Positions 1-5,120 of a stretch of 8,956 nucleotides of DNA are shown here, in pieces; position 1 is the stretch's first letter; every line of letters starts with the position of its first letter. This DNA is from an uncultured Eubacteriales bacterium (GTDB taxonomy: Bacteria; Bacillota; Clostridia; Christensenellales; Aristaeellaceae). The stretch is taken from positions 1 to 8,956 of the forward strand of contig UQEF01000101.1 in NCBI GenBank assembly GCA_900540045.1, written 5' to 3'. Below the pieces are notes generated by a model. The model was given only the letters and a program-made list of their open reading frames with translations, did no database searches and was not told the origin of the DNA. The position numbers and the translations under genes are program-made.

Positions 1-112
1 TCCCAAGCTCAACGGCAAGGTGGAAATCAACAGCATCGGCACCACCATCGGCAGCCATACCGGCCCGGGTACCGTGGCCCTGTTCTTCTGGGGCGACGAG
101 CGCGTGCGCTAA
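1..112 (+). CDS. DegV family fatty-acid-binding protein, C-terminal fragment
   Basis: Only the last 36 codons are present, read in the frame starting at base 2 and ending with TAA at 110-112. The peptide carries the pattern I-G-x-x-I-G-S-H-T-G-P-G-T followed by a hydrophobic strand (VALFFWG) and a short basic end. That is the typical C-terminal signature of DegV proteins, where the HTGPG segment helps form the pocket for a bound fatty acid. In Firmicutes, DegV/FakB-type proteins present fatty acids to the FakA kinase for phospholipid synthesis. Whether this member works with a FakA partner cannot be told from this fragment. A strong intrinsic terminator begins 15 nt after the stop, so this is the last gene of its transcript. 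The family call rests on one short but characteristic motif. Confidence 0.85.
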   Translation, partial: PKLNGKVEINSIGTTIGSHTGPGTVALFFWGDERVR

Positions 113-126
113 GGCCGTCCCATCCC

Positions 127-160
127 TTCCGCCCTTCGGATTCCGAAAGGCGGAATTTTT
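127..160 (+). terminator. Intrinsic terminator of the DegV-family gene
   Basis: The arms TTCCGCC (127-133) and GGCGGAA (149-155) pair perfectly. Inside them TTCGGA and TCCGAA continue the stem after one C-A mismatch, leaving a very small loop. Five T residues (156-160) follow at once. The position 15 nt after the DegV stop fits a Rho-independent terminator. Confidence 0.9.
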
Positions 161-226
161 CATTGTCCAGAAGCCCCTTTGCAGGTGAAAGGAGCCTTCC
201 ACGCAAATGAAGGCGCATTGCCCCCA

Positions 227-255
227 CGCTTCCGCCCCATGCGGAGCGCTTTTTT
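227..255 (+). terminator. Second, weaker intrinsic terminator on the plus strand
   Basis: The arms CGCT-T-CCGC (227-235, one bulged T) and GCGGAGCG (241-248) enclose the loop CCCAT, and six T residues (250-255) follow. It lies 66 nt past the first terminator with no gene between them. A small GCCTTC/GAAGGC hairpin (194-214) stands between the two. The simplest reading is a back-up terminator for read-through from the DegV gene. Confidence 0.55.
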
Positions 256-261
256 GCACGC

Positions 262-287
262 AAAAGGGGCGGCGAAACCGCCGCCCC
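262..287 (-). terminator. Terminator of the minus-strand lipoprotein gene
   Basis: A perfect 9-bp GC stem (266-274 with 279-287) has a 4-nt loop. Read on the minus strand it is followed by four T residues (262-265). It starts 4 nt after the stop codon of the lipoprotein gene that ends at 292. The T tract is short, but the stem is very strong and the position is right. Confidence 0.75.
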
Positions 288-291
288 ATAT

Positions 292-687
292 TCACTCGTT
301 GGGGATCGTCTCCAGTGCCTCCCGCACGCCCTCATCCGCGCCGCCGTACACCAGCACAAAGCGCAGGCCAAAGCGGGTTGCCAGCCCATACCGTTCCGTG
401 TCCACGCGGCCGCTCAGGTAGTCGGCACGGTTGCTCTCATCAAAGTAGATCAGCACTTCCTCCCGGCCATCCAGCATGAGGCTGTCCCATGCTTCGGGCC
501 CCGCGATGGGCACATCGCGCCCGCTGTCCGCAAGGGGCGAAAGCTCGCAGGCATAGCCCAGGTTCTCAAAGTAGTTCAGCAGCTTCTGGTACAGTTCTTC
601 GCGCGGCGGATTGGCCGCGCAGGCGCACACCAGCCCCAGACATGCTGCCAGCAGACAGACCAGCGCCCGACTTCGGTTTGCTTTCAC
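292..687 (-). CDS. Small putative lipoprotein of unknown function
   Basis: This is a 131-residue protein that I do not recognise as a named family. I chose the GTG at 687 because GGGGGA lies 8 nt upstream as a ribosome binding site and because the protein then opens with a classic export signal: MKANRSR (basic), a hydrophobic stretch at residues 8-22, and cysteines that can serve as a lipobox (L-A-A-C16 or, better placed, V-C-A-C23). A longer GTG start at 759 would add a Cys/Lys-rich tail and run into the neighbouring promoter, so it is less likely. The mature part is acidic, mixed alpha/beta in look, and has no visible catalytic motif. It ends in ETIPNE. If the signal is real, the protein is anchored outside the membrane after lipidation by Lgt. 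It is divergent from the zinc-ribbon gene. I see no convincing promoter for it. Confidence 0.65.
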   Translation of the reverse strand: MKANRSRALVCLLAACLGLVCACAANPPREELYQKLLNYFENLGYACELSPLADSGRDVPIAGPEAWDSLMLDGREEVLIYFDESNRADYLSGRVDTERYGLATRFGLRFVLVYGGADEGVREALETIPNE

Positions 688-711
688 AGGTTTGTCCCCC
701 CAGACCGCGCT

Positions 712-740
712 TTGCGTTTCATACCGTTTTATGCTACAAT
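712..740 (+). promoter_or_regulatory. Sigma-A-type promoter of the zinc-ribbon gene
   Basis: The -35 box TTGCGT (712-717) and -10 box TACAAT (735-740) are 17 bp apart, and a TG sits one base before the -10 box (extended -10). Transcription would start near 747, about 30 nt before the gene's ATG. The -35 match is moderate and the -10 match is good. Confidence 0.6.
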
Positions 741-777
741 GACTGCACTCTTTTTTCACTTAAGGAGGCGACTTGTC

Positions 778-990
778 ATGCGTTGCGGCTGCCCGCATTG
801 CGAGGCATACATGATTCAGTCCGAAACCGAAGGCATGGCCTGCGTGTGCCCCTCGTGCGGCTACCGCTGCAATGCCTGTCTGGGCACCGGCACCGTTATC
901 TCCCGTGAGCGCCTGAAAGCGCTGAAGGACACGGACTGGTTCGCCCCGCAGTTTGACAGCCCCGTCAGCGACGAGGAGGACATGCCCTGA
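778..990 (+). CDS. Small cysteine-rich zinc-ribbon protein, function unknown
   Basis: This is a 70-residue protein. The ATG at 778 is set by TAAGGAGG at 761-768 with 9 nt spacing. Eight cysteines fall in three clusters. CGCPHC (residues 3-8) and CVCPSC (22-27) are near-repeats that look like the two knuckles of a zinc ribbon (C5-x2-C8 and C24-x2-C27). C31-x2-C34-x-G-x-G resembles one DnaJ-type zinc repeat. After residue 38 the chain becomes charged and ends in an acidic tail (SDEEDMP). Such proteins usually bind zinc and contact nucleic acid or protein, but nothing here identifies a partner. The gene has its own promoter and ends 5 nt from the convergent mntP stop, with no terminator visible. 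The gene call is firm; the function is open. Confidence 0.78.
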   Translation: MRCGCPHCEAYMIQSETEGMACVCPSCGYRCNACLGTGTVISRERLKALKDTDWFAPQFDSPVSDEEDMP

Positions 991-995
991 CTCCC

Positions 996-1559
996 TCAGA
1001 GCAGCCCAATGTGCTCCAACAGGATTTTCAAACCGATGAGCACCAGTACCGTTCCGCCCGCGATTTCCGCCTTCTTCTGAAACCGCGTGCCAAAGCGGTT
1101 GCCTACTGCCACGCCCACGAAGGACAGCGCAAAGGTGATACAGCCGATGGTCAGCACCGCGGGAAGGATGCTTACCTTCAAAAATGCAAAGGTGATGCCC
1201 ACCGCCAGCGCGTCAATGCTGGTAGCAACCGCCAGCATCAGCAGTTCCCTGAGGTTCAGGGTGCTTTCGGACGCACATGTTTCGGATTCCGGCGCCTCGT
1301 GAAACGCGTCCCAGATCATCTTGCCGCCGATGTAACCCAGTAGTGCAAAGGCGATCCAGTGATCCACCGATGTGATATAGCGCGCAAACTGCGTGCCCAG
1401 CACCCAGCCGATCAGGGGCATCACGGCCTGAAACACGCCAAAAAACAGTGCAATCACCGCCGCGTGCGCGTAGTTGATGCGCCGCATGCTCAATCCCTTG
1501 CAAAGCGCTACCGCAAAAGCATCCATCGACAGTCCCACGCCGATGAGGACCAGTTCCAT
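996..1559 (-). CDS. mntP: MntP family manganese efflux pump
   Basis: The 187-residue integral membrane protein exports Mn(II) and protects the cell from manganese excess. It has the two-repeat, six-helix layout of the MntP/YebN family: L-S-M-D-A-F-A (residues 11-17) in the first helix and S-I-D-A-L-A-V-G (114-121) in the equivalent helix of the second half. Asp13 and Asp116 correspond to the acidic membrane residues needed for transport in known MntP proteins. The two halves are separated by an acidic, Ser-rich loop (about 87-101). Length is normal for the family. I chose ATG at 1559; an in-frame TTG at 1565 is closer to the GGGGGAG box (4 nt rather than 10 nt), so it remains possible. The gene is divergent from a DtxR/MntR-type regulator, which supports manganese as the substrate. 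A strong promoter lies at 1615-1643. Confidence 0.95.
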   Translation of the reverse strand: MELVLIGVGLSMDAFAVALCKGLSMRRINYAHAAVIALFFGVFQAVMPLIGWVLGTQFARYITSVDHWIAFALLGYIGGKMIWDAFHEAPESETCASESTLNLRELLMLAVATSIDALAVGITFAFLKVSILPAVLTIGCITFALSFVGVAVGNRFGTRFQKKAEIAGGTVLVLIGLKILLEHIGLL

Positions 1560-1580
1560 AGACAAGCAGCTCCCCCGCTC

Positions 1581-1599
1581 CCCTTCCCAGCCGGAAGGG
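1581..1599 (-). other. Leader hairpin in the mntP mRNA
   Basis: A perfect 7-bp stem (CCCTTCC at 1581-1587 with GGAAGGG at 1593-1599) with a 5-nt loop lies in the short mntP leader, between the predicted start site and the ribosome binding site. No T tract follows it, so it is not a terminator. It could affect mRNA stability or access to the ribosome site. Confidence 0.45.
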
Positions 1600-1614
1600 T
1601 ATATAAGAGTCCTT

Positions 1615-1643
1615 ATTTTAGCTTATCGCCATGTGGTTGTCAA
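1615..1643 (-). promoter_or_regulatory. Near-consensus mntP promoter
   Basis: Read on the minus strand, TTGACA (1638-1643) and TAAAAT (1615-1620) are separated by exactly 17 bp, giving a perfect -35 box and a 5/6 -10 box. Transcription would start near 1608, leaving a leader of only about 50 nt before the mntP ATG. That is too short for the yybP-ykoY manganese riboswitch that precedes many mntP genes. Confidence 0.85.
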
Positions 1644-1652
1644 CATGACGCA

Positions 1653-1681
1653 TTGTGTTTTCATACCGAATATGATAGGAT
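1653..1681 (+). promoter_or_regulatory. Candidate promoter of the metalloregulator gene, with an embedded dyad
   Basis: TTGTGT (1653-1658) and TAGGAT (1676-1681), 17 bp apart, are the best-spaced plus-strand boxes before the regulator; both are 4/6 matches. The spacer contains the dyad TCATA-N5-TATGA (1661-1675). An alternative -10, TATGAT (1671-1676), lacks a well-spaced -35. Confidence 0.4.
1659..1677. promoter_or_regulatory. Candidate operator of the DtxR/MntR-type regulator
   Basis: The inverted repeat TCATA-ccgaa-TATGA (1661-1675) has one further symmetric T/A pair outside (TnTCATA...TATGAnA, 1659-1677). It lies inside the regulator's own promoter and is centred about 60 bp upstream of the predicted mntP start. 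In known systems MntR represses uptake genes and activates efflux genes from upstream sites, so this position would suit both self-control and mntP activation. Binding is inferred. Confidence 0.4.
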
Positions 1682-1702
1682 AACGCAAAGGAGGTTTCCC
1701 GT

Positions 1703-2068
1703 ATGAAGATTTATGAATCCGCTGAGGATTATCTTGAAACGATATTGATGTTTTGTGAACAGCATGGCTCCGCGCGCTCGGTGGATATCGCCGCGCACCT
1801 TGGCGTGACCAAGCCCTCGGTCAGCTTTGCCATGAAGCGCCTGCGCGAAAACGGCTATATTCTCATGGGAGACGACAACCGCATCACCCTCACCGAGCAG
1901 GGCGAAGCCATCGCGCGCCGCATCTGGGAGCGCCATAACCTGCTCACCAGCTTTTTCATCCGCCTGGGCGTGAGCGAATCCGTAGCTCGCGCCGACGCCT
2001 GTAAGATCGAACACGATCTGAGCGATGAAACCTTCGACGCCATCCGCCGCCATGCGCAGCGTGCCTAG
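1703..2068 (+). CDS. DtxR/MntR-family metal-dependent transcriptional regulator
   Basis: The 121-residue protein has an N-terminal winged helix-turn-helix (recognition region GVTKPSVSFAMKRL, about 34-47; wing about 55-64) and a helical metal-binding dimerisation region ending near residue 121. It lacks the SH3-like third domain of DtxR, as MntR does. Likely ligands by alignment from memory are Asp9 and Glu12 in the first helix, His78, and Cys100, Glu103, His104 in the A-C-K-I-E-H-D-L-S segment. Cys100 is the DtxR/IdeR (iron) residue where Bacillus MntR has Glu, whereas Asp9 is the MntR residue, so the set is mixed. AAAGGAGG at 1687-1694, 8 nt before ATG, fixes the start. Divergence from mntP suggests it senses manganese and controls efflux. 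Family assignment is firm; metal choice is inferred. Confidence 0.93.
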   Translation: MKIYESAEDYLETILMFCEQHGSARSVDIAAHLGVTKPSVSFAMKRLRENGYILMGDDNRITLTEQGEAIARRIWERHNLLTSFFIRLGVSESVARADACKIEHDLSDETFDAIRRHAQRA

Positions 2069-2084
2069 CGGACCGGCCCGCCCC

Positions 2085-3317
2085 ATGAGAGCGCTTACGC
2101 CGCTGAGCCTGCTGGCGCGCTTTGTGGTCATGGCGGCGCTGGGCCTGATGATTCTCGTTGCGCCGGAATTTACACAGCGCTGGCTGCATGCGCTGTTTAC
2201 CGCCGCGCTTATGGTCAACGGTGTGGCCGCTCTGTCCGTCTCCCTGTTTCAGCGGAGGGAGGCGCATCCGCACGCGATGCTTTCAGGCGTGGTATCGCTG
2301 GGCGCGGGGCTGTTTGCGGCACTCTTTCCCGGCGTGCTGATGAAAAGCGTGACGCTGGCCATCGGCCTGTGGTCGCTGCTGGTGTGCGTGGCGCAGGTTG
2401 GCTATGTAGTGCAGCTGATCGTCATGGGCGAGCGGGGCAGGATCAAGTTCGCGCTGCTGGCTGCCCTTTCACTGGTCACGGGCGTCAGCCTGTTGTGGGG
2501 ATATTCGGCGGGACGCGCGCTGCAATGGCTGGCGGGCGTCTACCTGCTGGTCTACGCCCTGTGGCAGCTGATGGATCTGTTGGGCGTGCTGATTAACCGC
2601 AACGTGGAAAGCAGCCGCCTGCTCAGCCGTCTGCGCGTGCATCCGCCCGTGCTGCTGACGGCGCTCCTGCCCTCTGTTGTGCTCAGAAGGCTCAGCGCCC
2701 GGTATGCGACGCTTACGCAGGATGTGGTGATCCCCAAGCCTTCTCCCGCACGCGAAAGCTGGCCCGAAACGCTGGAAGTGGTGTTTCATCTGGGCAAAAA
2801 CGTGGCCTTCGGCTTCGGGCACGTGGTGGTCAGTCTGCGGGGAGTCACCTATTCCTATGGCTGCTATGACAAAAGCAGCAACCGTCTGTTCGGCGCGCTG
2901 TCCGACGGGGTGATTCTGGTCTGTCCCACGGAGAGCTATATTCCCTACTGCCAGGCCATCGAACACAAGCTGCTGATTGGCTTCACGCTGGGCCTGAGCG
3001 AGGAAGCCGCCGGCATGCTGGAGGGCGGCATGCGTGCCCGTCTCAAAAGCGACTGTGCGCCCTGGACGCCCCCGGACCGTCCGGAATACGGATTTGGCGC
3101 GCGGTTTTACAAGGTGCGGCGCGGCGTATTCCGCCTTTACAACGTGATGCGCACCAACTGCTGCGCCATGGCGCAGATCATTGCCTCCGGAACGGGGCTG
3201 AACCTGTTGCCCCCCAATGGCTTCGTTACGCCCGGCGCGTATTTTGAATATCTGGAAAGCGAGCTTCGGGACCCCGAAAGCAATGTATTGGAAATGCGCA
3301 TCTACGCGCATCGTTGA
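2085..3317 (+). CDS. HdeD-like membrane domain fused to a permuted papain-like (NlpC/P60-type) domain
   Basis: This is a 410-residue protein. Residues about 12-170 form six hydrophobic helices arranged as in HdeD (DUF308) membrane proteins. A basic linker (about 171-225) leads to a soluble domain with F-G-F-G-H246-V-V-V-S near its start and a Y-S-Y-G-x-Y-D segment. Close to its end is R-T-N-C359-C360-A-M-A, followed by a G-x-x-x-x-P-P-N-G-F-V-T-P-G-x-Y-F-E-Y-L segment. A His early and an Asn-Cys late is the order seen in circularly permuted papain-fold families (LRAT, YiiX-like). A cysteine peptidase, amidase or acyltransferase role is possible but unproved. I chose ATG 2085, 16 nt after the regulator stop, because the hydrophobic region then starts naturally. 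Upstream in-frame starts at 2025, 2052 and GTG 2061 overlap the regulator, and none has a clear ribosome site. It is probably co-transcribed with the regulator and ends 4 nt from the convergent recX stop. Confidence 0.85.
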   Translation: MRALTPLSLLARFVVMAALGLMILVAPEFTQRWLHALFTAALMVNGVAALSVSLFQRREAHPHAMLSGVVSLGAGLFAALFPGVLMKSVTLAIGLWSLLVCVAQVGYVVQLIVMGERGRIKFALLAALSLVTGVSLLWGYSAGRALQWLAGVYLLVYALWQLMDLLGVLINRNVESSRLLSRLRVHPPVLLTALLPSVVLRRLSARYATLTQDVVIPKPSPARESWPETLEVVFHLGKNVAFGFGHVVVSLRGVTYSYGCYDKSSNRLFGALSDGVILVCPTESYIPYCQAIEHKLLIGFTLGLSEEAAGMLEGGMRARLKSDCAPWTPPDRPEYGFGARFYKVRRGVFRLYNVMRTNCCAMAQIIASGTGLNLLPPNGFVTPGAYFEYLESELRDPESNVLEMRIYAHR

Positions 3318-3321
3318 GGTT

Positions 3322-3957
3322 TCATTCCCCCTGCGCTTCTTCCAGCGCCTGCTCCAGAGCACGGCGTGCGCTCTCAAAATCATATCCTCTGCGGGCCATG
3401 GCGGCCATCAGCTTCGCCATGGCCTTTTTTGCGTCCGGCTCGCCCGCGTAGCGGCGCAGCAGCTTTTGCGCCAGCGCCAGGGCGGCGGCATCTCCTTCCT
3501 CCCTGTCCAGCGCGTCCACGGCGCGCTCCGCCACATCACGGCTCACACCCTTGTGGACCAGCTCGCGCAGGATGCGCCCCCGCCCGATCTGATGCCTTGC
3601 GCGCGCGGCGGCCCATTCGCAGGCAAAGGCCCCGTCATCCAAAAGGCCTTCCTTCTCCAGCTTATAGAGCACCATATCCACGGTGTCATCCATATAGCCG
3701 TAGGCCTCCAGCTTTTGGCGAATCTCACCCGTGGAGCGCGCCCGCGCGGCCAGCAGGCGCACTGCGCCCGCCAGCGCCTGAGGATACTGCCGCGGCAGGA
3801 GCCACTGTTTCAGGCCGTCCAGATCTTCCACGTCGCCCGGCCGGAGCGGGGAGCGTTCCAGCCAGGCACCACGGCAAAACCACAGCCGTTCGCCGCTCTC
3901 GAAACGAACCACCGCCCCCCGGCGGCTTTCCTCCACCTCGGCGACGACATCGTTCAT
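3322..3957 (-). CDS. recX: Regulatory protein RecX
   Basis: The 211-residue protein is a RecX-family modulator of the RecA recombinase; known members bind inside the RecA filament and usually limit its activity. After an N-terminal extension of about 55 residues come the three-helix repeats: R-S-T-G-E-I-R-Q-K-L-x-x-x-G-Y (75-88), L-x-x-E-G-L-L-D-D-x-x-F-A (100-112), then G-R-G-R-I-L-R-E-L-V-H-K-G-V (125-138). The hydrophobic/charged spacing matches the family throughout. The start is ATG 3957, which overlaps the TGA of the serine hydrolase as ATGA (3954-3957). A purine-rich GGAAAGGACGGGAAGG lies just upstream, so translation is probably coupled. It is the last gene of the lgt operon and faces the HdeD-like gene, with 4 nt between the stops and no terminator visible. 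Being expressed with a lipoprotein enzyme rather than with recA is somewhat unexpected. Confidence 0.93.
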   Translation of the reverse strand: MNDVVAEVEESRRGAVVRFESGERLWFCRGAWLERSPLRPGDVEDLDGLKQWLLPRQYPQALAGAVRLLAARARSTGEIRQKLEAYGYMDDTVDMVLYKLEKEGLLDDGAFACEWAAARARHQIGRGRILRELVHKGVSRDVAERAVDALDREEGDAAALALAQKLLRRYAGEPDAKKAMAKLMAAMARRGYDFESARRALEQALEEAQGE

Positions 3958-5120
3958 GCCTTCCCGTCCTTTCCATCCTCCAGACAGATACGGATCAGCT
4001 CACGGTTCACCTGCGCCAGGTGCCCCATGCGCTGTTCGCTGCATCCGCTGTCCAGCAGCACAAAACCGTTCCCCTGCCCGTCGAAAAACACCCCGTTCAC
4101 CGCACCGTAGGCAAATCCCTGATGCCCCCACAGCGTGCGGCTACACACCGCGCGATCGGCCAGCGTCAAAAGCCCCATCCCGTGGCGCATGTTCACGGTC
4201 TTTTCGGGCCAGCCCGCCACGGGGCGGCGCATCTCCTCCACGCTTCGCGCATCCAGAAAGCCATCGCCGCCACCCCAGGCCACCAGTGCCAGACGTGCCA
4301 GATCCGGCGCGGTGATGAACAGGTTCCCTGCCGCGGGCAGGTAGCGCCGTTCGGGATCCGGCTCCTTCATCGGTACGGACGAAGCAATACGCTTTGCCGC
4401 GCAGAACGCACGGGCAGGCGGCAGCACGCGGTAGCTGTCCGCCACCGTCTCCACGTCCAGCCCCGAAGGGTCGAACGTGCCCGCAACGCCCAGCGGCTCC
4501 ATTAGCTCCTGCTGCATCAGCTGCTCAAAGCTCACGTTGAAGCGCTTTTCCAGGAGGCTGGCCACCATGCCCGCCGCCAGATTGCTGTAGCGAAACGCCG
4601 TGCCCGGCACGGCGGGCAGAAAGCTCCGCGGATCGGACAATAGCTCGCTCAGGGGCGAATTACTTTGGAAAGCGGCAAAGTACGCGGGCGAATCCACAAT
4701 GCTGGAGGTGTGGCTGAGCAGCATGCCCAAGGTGATGGGCGCGTCCGGACAATGCGGGTTGCATATGCGGCGTCCCCACAGCTCGCTGATTTCCTCTGTC
4801 ACGCTCAGGCGCCCCTGGGTTTGCAGCCGGAACACCAGCAGCGCCGTGACCATCTTGGCCACCGACGCCGTGCGGAACACCGTATCCGGCGCGACCGGAC
4901 GCTTTACCAGCTCCAAAGCCGCGTGGCCCGCGCAGATGCATTCCGTCAGGCTTCCCCCTTCGAACCGCTGCACGCACGCGCCCACGCACCGCTTGCGCCA
5001 CAGTGCGCGCGCCACGGCATCCGCCTCCGTGGCGCCCCGTGGCGCACGCCAGGCGGGGCGCTGTCCCAGTACAGGCAGCGCAAGCCCATATAACAGGTTT
5101 TTTACGGTTCCGACCGGCAT
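3954..5120 (-). CDS. Serine hydrolase, beta-lactamase/class C penicillin-binding fold
   Basis: This is a 388-residue member of the beta-lactamase-fold serine hydrolase family (Pfam Beta-lactamase type). The nucleophile motif is T-A-S86-V-A-K89 (SxxK), the second motif is R-Y178-S-N180 (YxN), and the third is W-G332-H-Q-G335 in place of the usual KTG, common in this family. L-L-S-H-T-S (134-139) is also typical. Members include DD-peptidases, esterases and class C beta-lactamases; nothing here marks it as an antibiotic-resistance enzyme. The N-terminus is only weakly hydrophobic (about 6-19) and not a convincing signal peptide, so location is uncertain. I chose ATG 5120 because GAGAGGAG lies 8 nt upstream. 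The same frame stays open to 5417, but that part is the shadow of lgt. The start overlaps the lgt stop by 19 nt, and its stop overlaps recX by 4 nt. Confidence 0.93.
   Translation of the reverse strand: MPVGTVKNLLYGLALPVLGQRPAWRAPRGATEADAVARALWRKRCVGACVQRFEGGSLTECICAGHAALELVKRPVAPDTVFRTASVAKMVTALLVFRLQTQGRLSVTEEISELWGRRICNPHCPDAPITLGMLLSHTSSIVDSPAYFAAFQSNSPLSELLSDPRSFLPAVPGTAFRYSNLAAGMVASLLEKRFNVSFEQLMQQELMEPLGVAGTFDPSGLDVETVADSYRVLPPARAFCAAKRIASSVPMKEPDPERRYLPAAGNLFITAPDLARLALVAWGGGDGFLDARSVEEMRRPVAGWPEKTVNMRHGMGLLTLADRAVCSRTLWGHQGFAYGAVNGVFFDGQGNGFVLLDSGCSEQRMGHLAQVNRELIRICLEDGKDGKA

Noticed and set aside
161..255. A small RNA between the two plus-strand terminators.
   Set aside because: Two hairpins and a T tract are present, but I find no acceptable promoter between 150 and 190; tandem termination explains it more simply.
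1560..1608. A yybP-ykoY manganese riboswitch before mntP.
   Set aside because: The near-consensus promoter leaves only about 50 nt of leader, with one short hairpin; the riboswitch needs roughly 100 nt or more and its conserved loops are absent.
2469..3383. A 304-codon minus-strand frame opposite the HdeD-like fusion gene.
   Set aside because: No ribosome site and no motif, and it lies entirely over a gene with clear membrane helices and conserved His/Cys motifs.
3217..4505. Two long plus-strand frames (297 and 379 codons) opposite recX and the serine hydrolase.
   Set aside because: The translations are Pro/Arg/His-rich without domain structure, and the opposite strand encodes well-supported RecX and serine hydrolase proteins.
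3954..5120. The serine hydrolase as a beta-lactam resistance gene.
   Set aside because: The SxxK, YxN and HxG motifs are shared by many esterases and DD-peptidases. The neighbours are housekeeping genes, and there is no AmpR-type regulator or mobile element.
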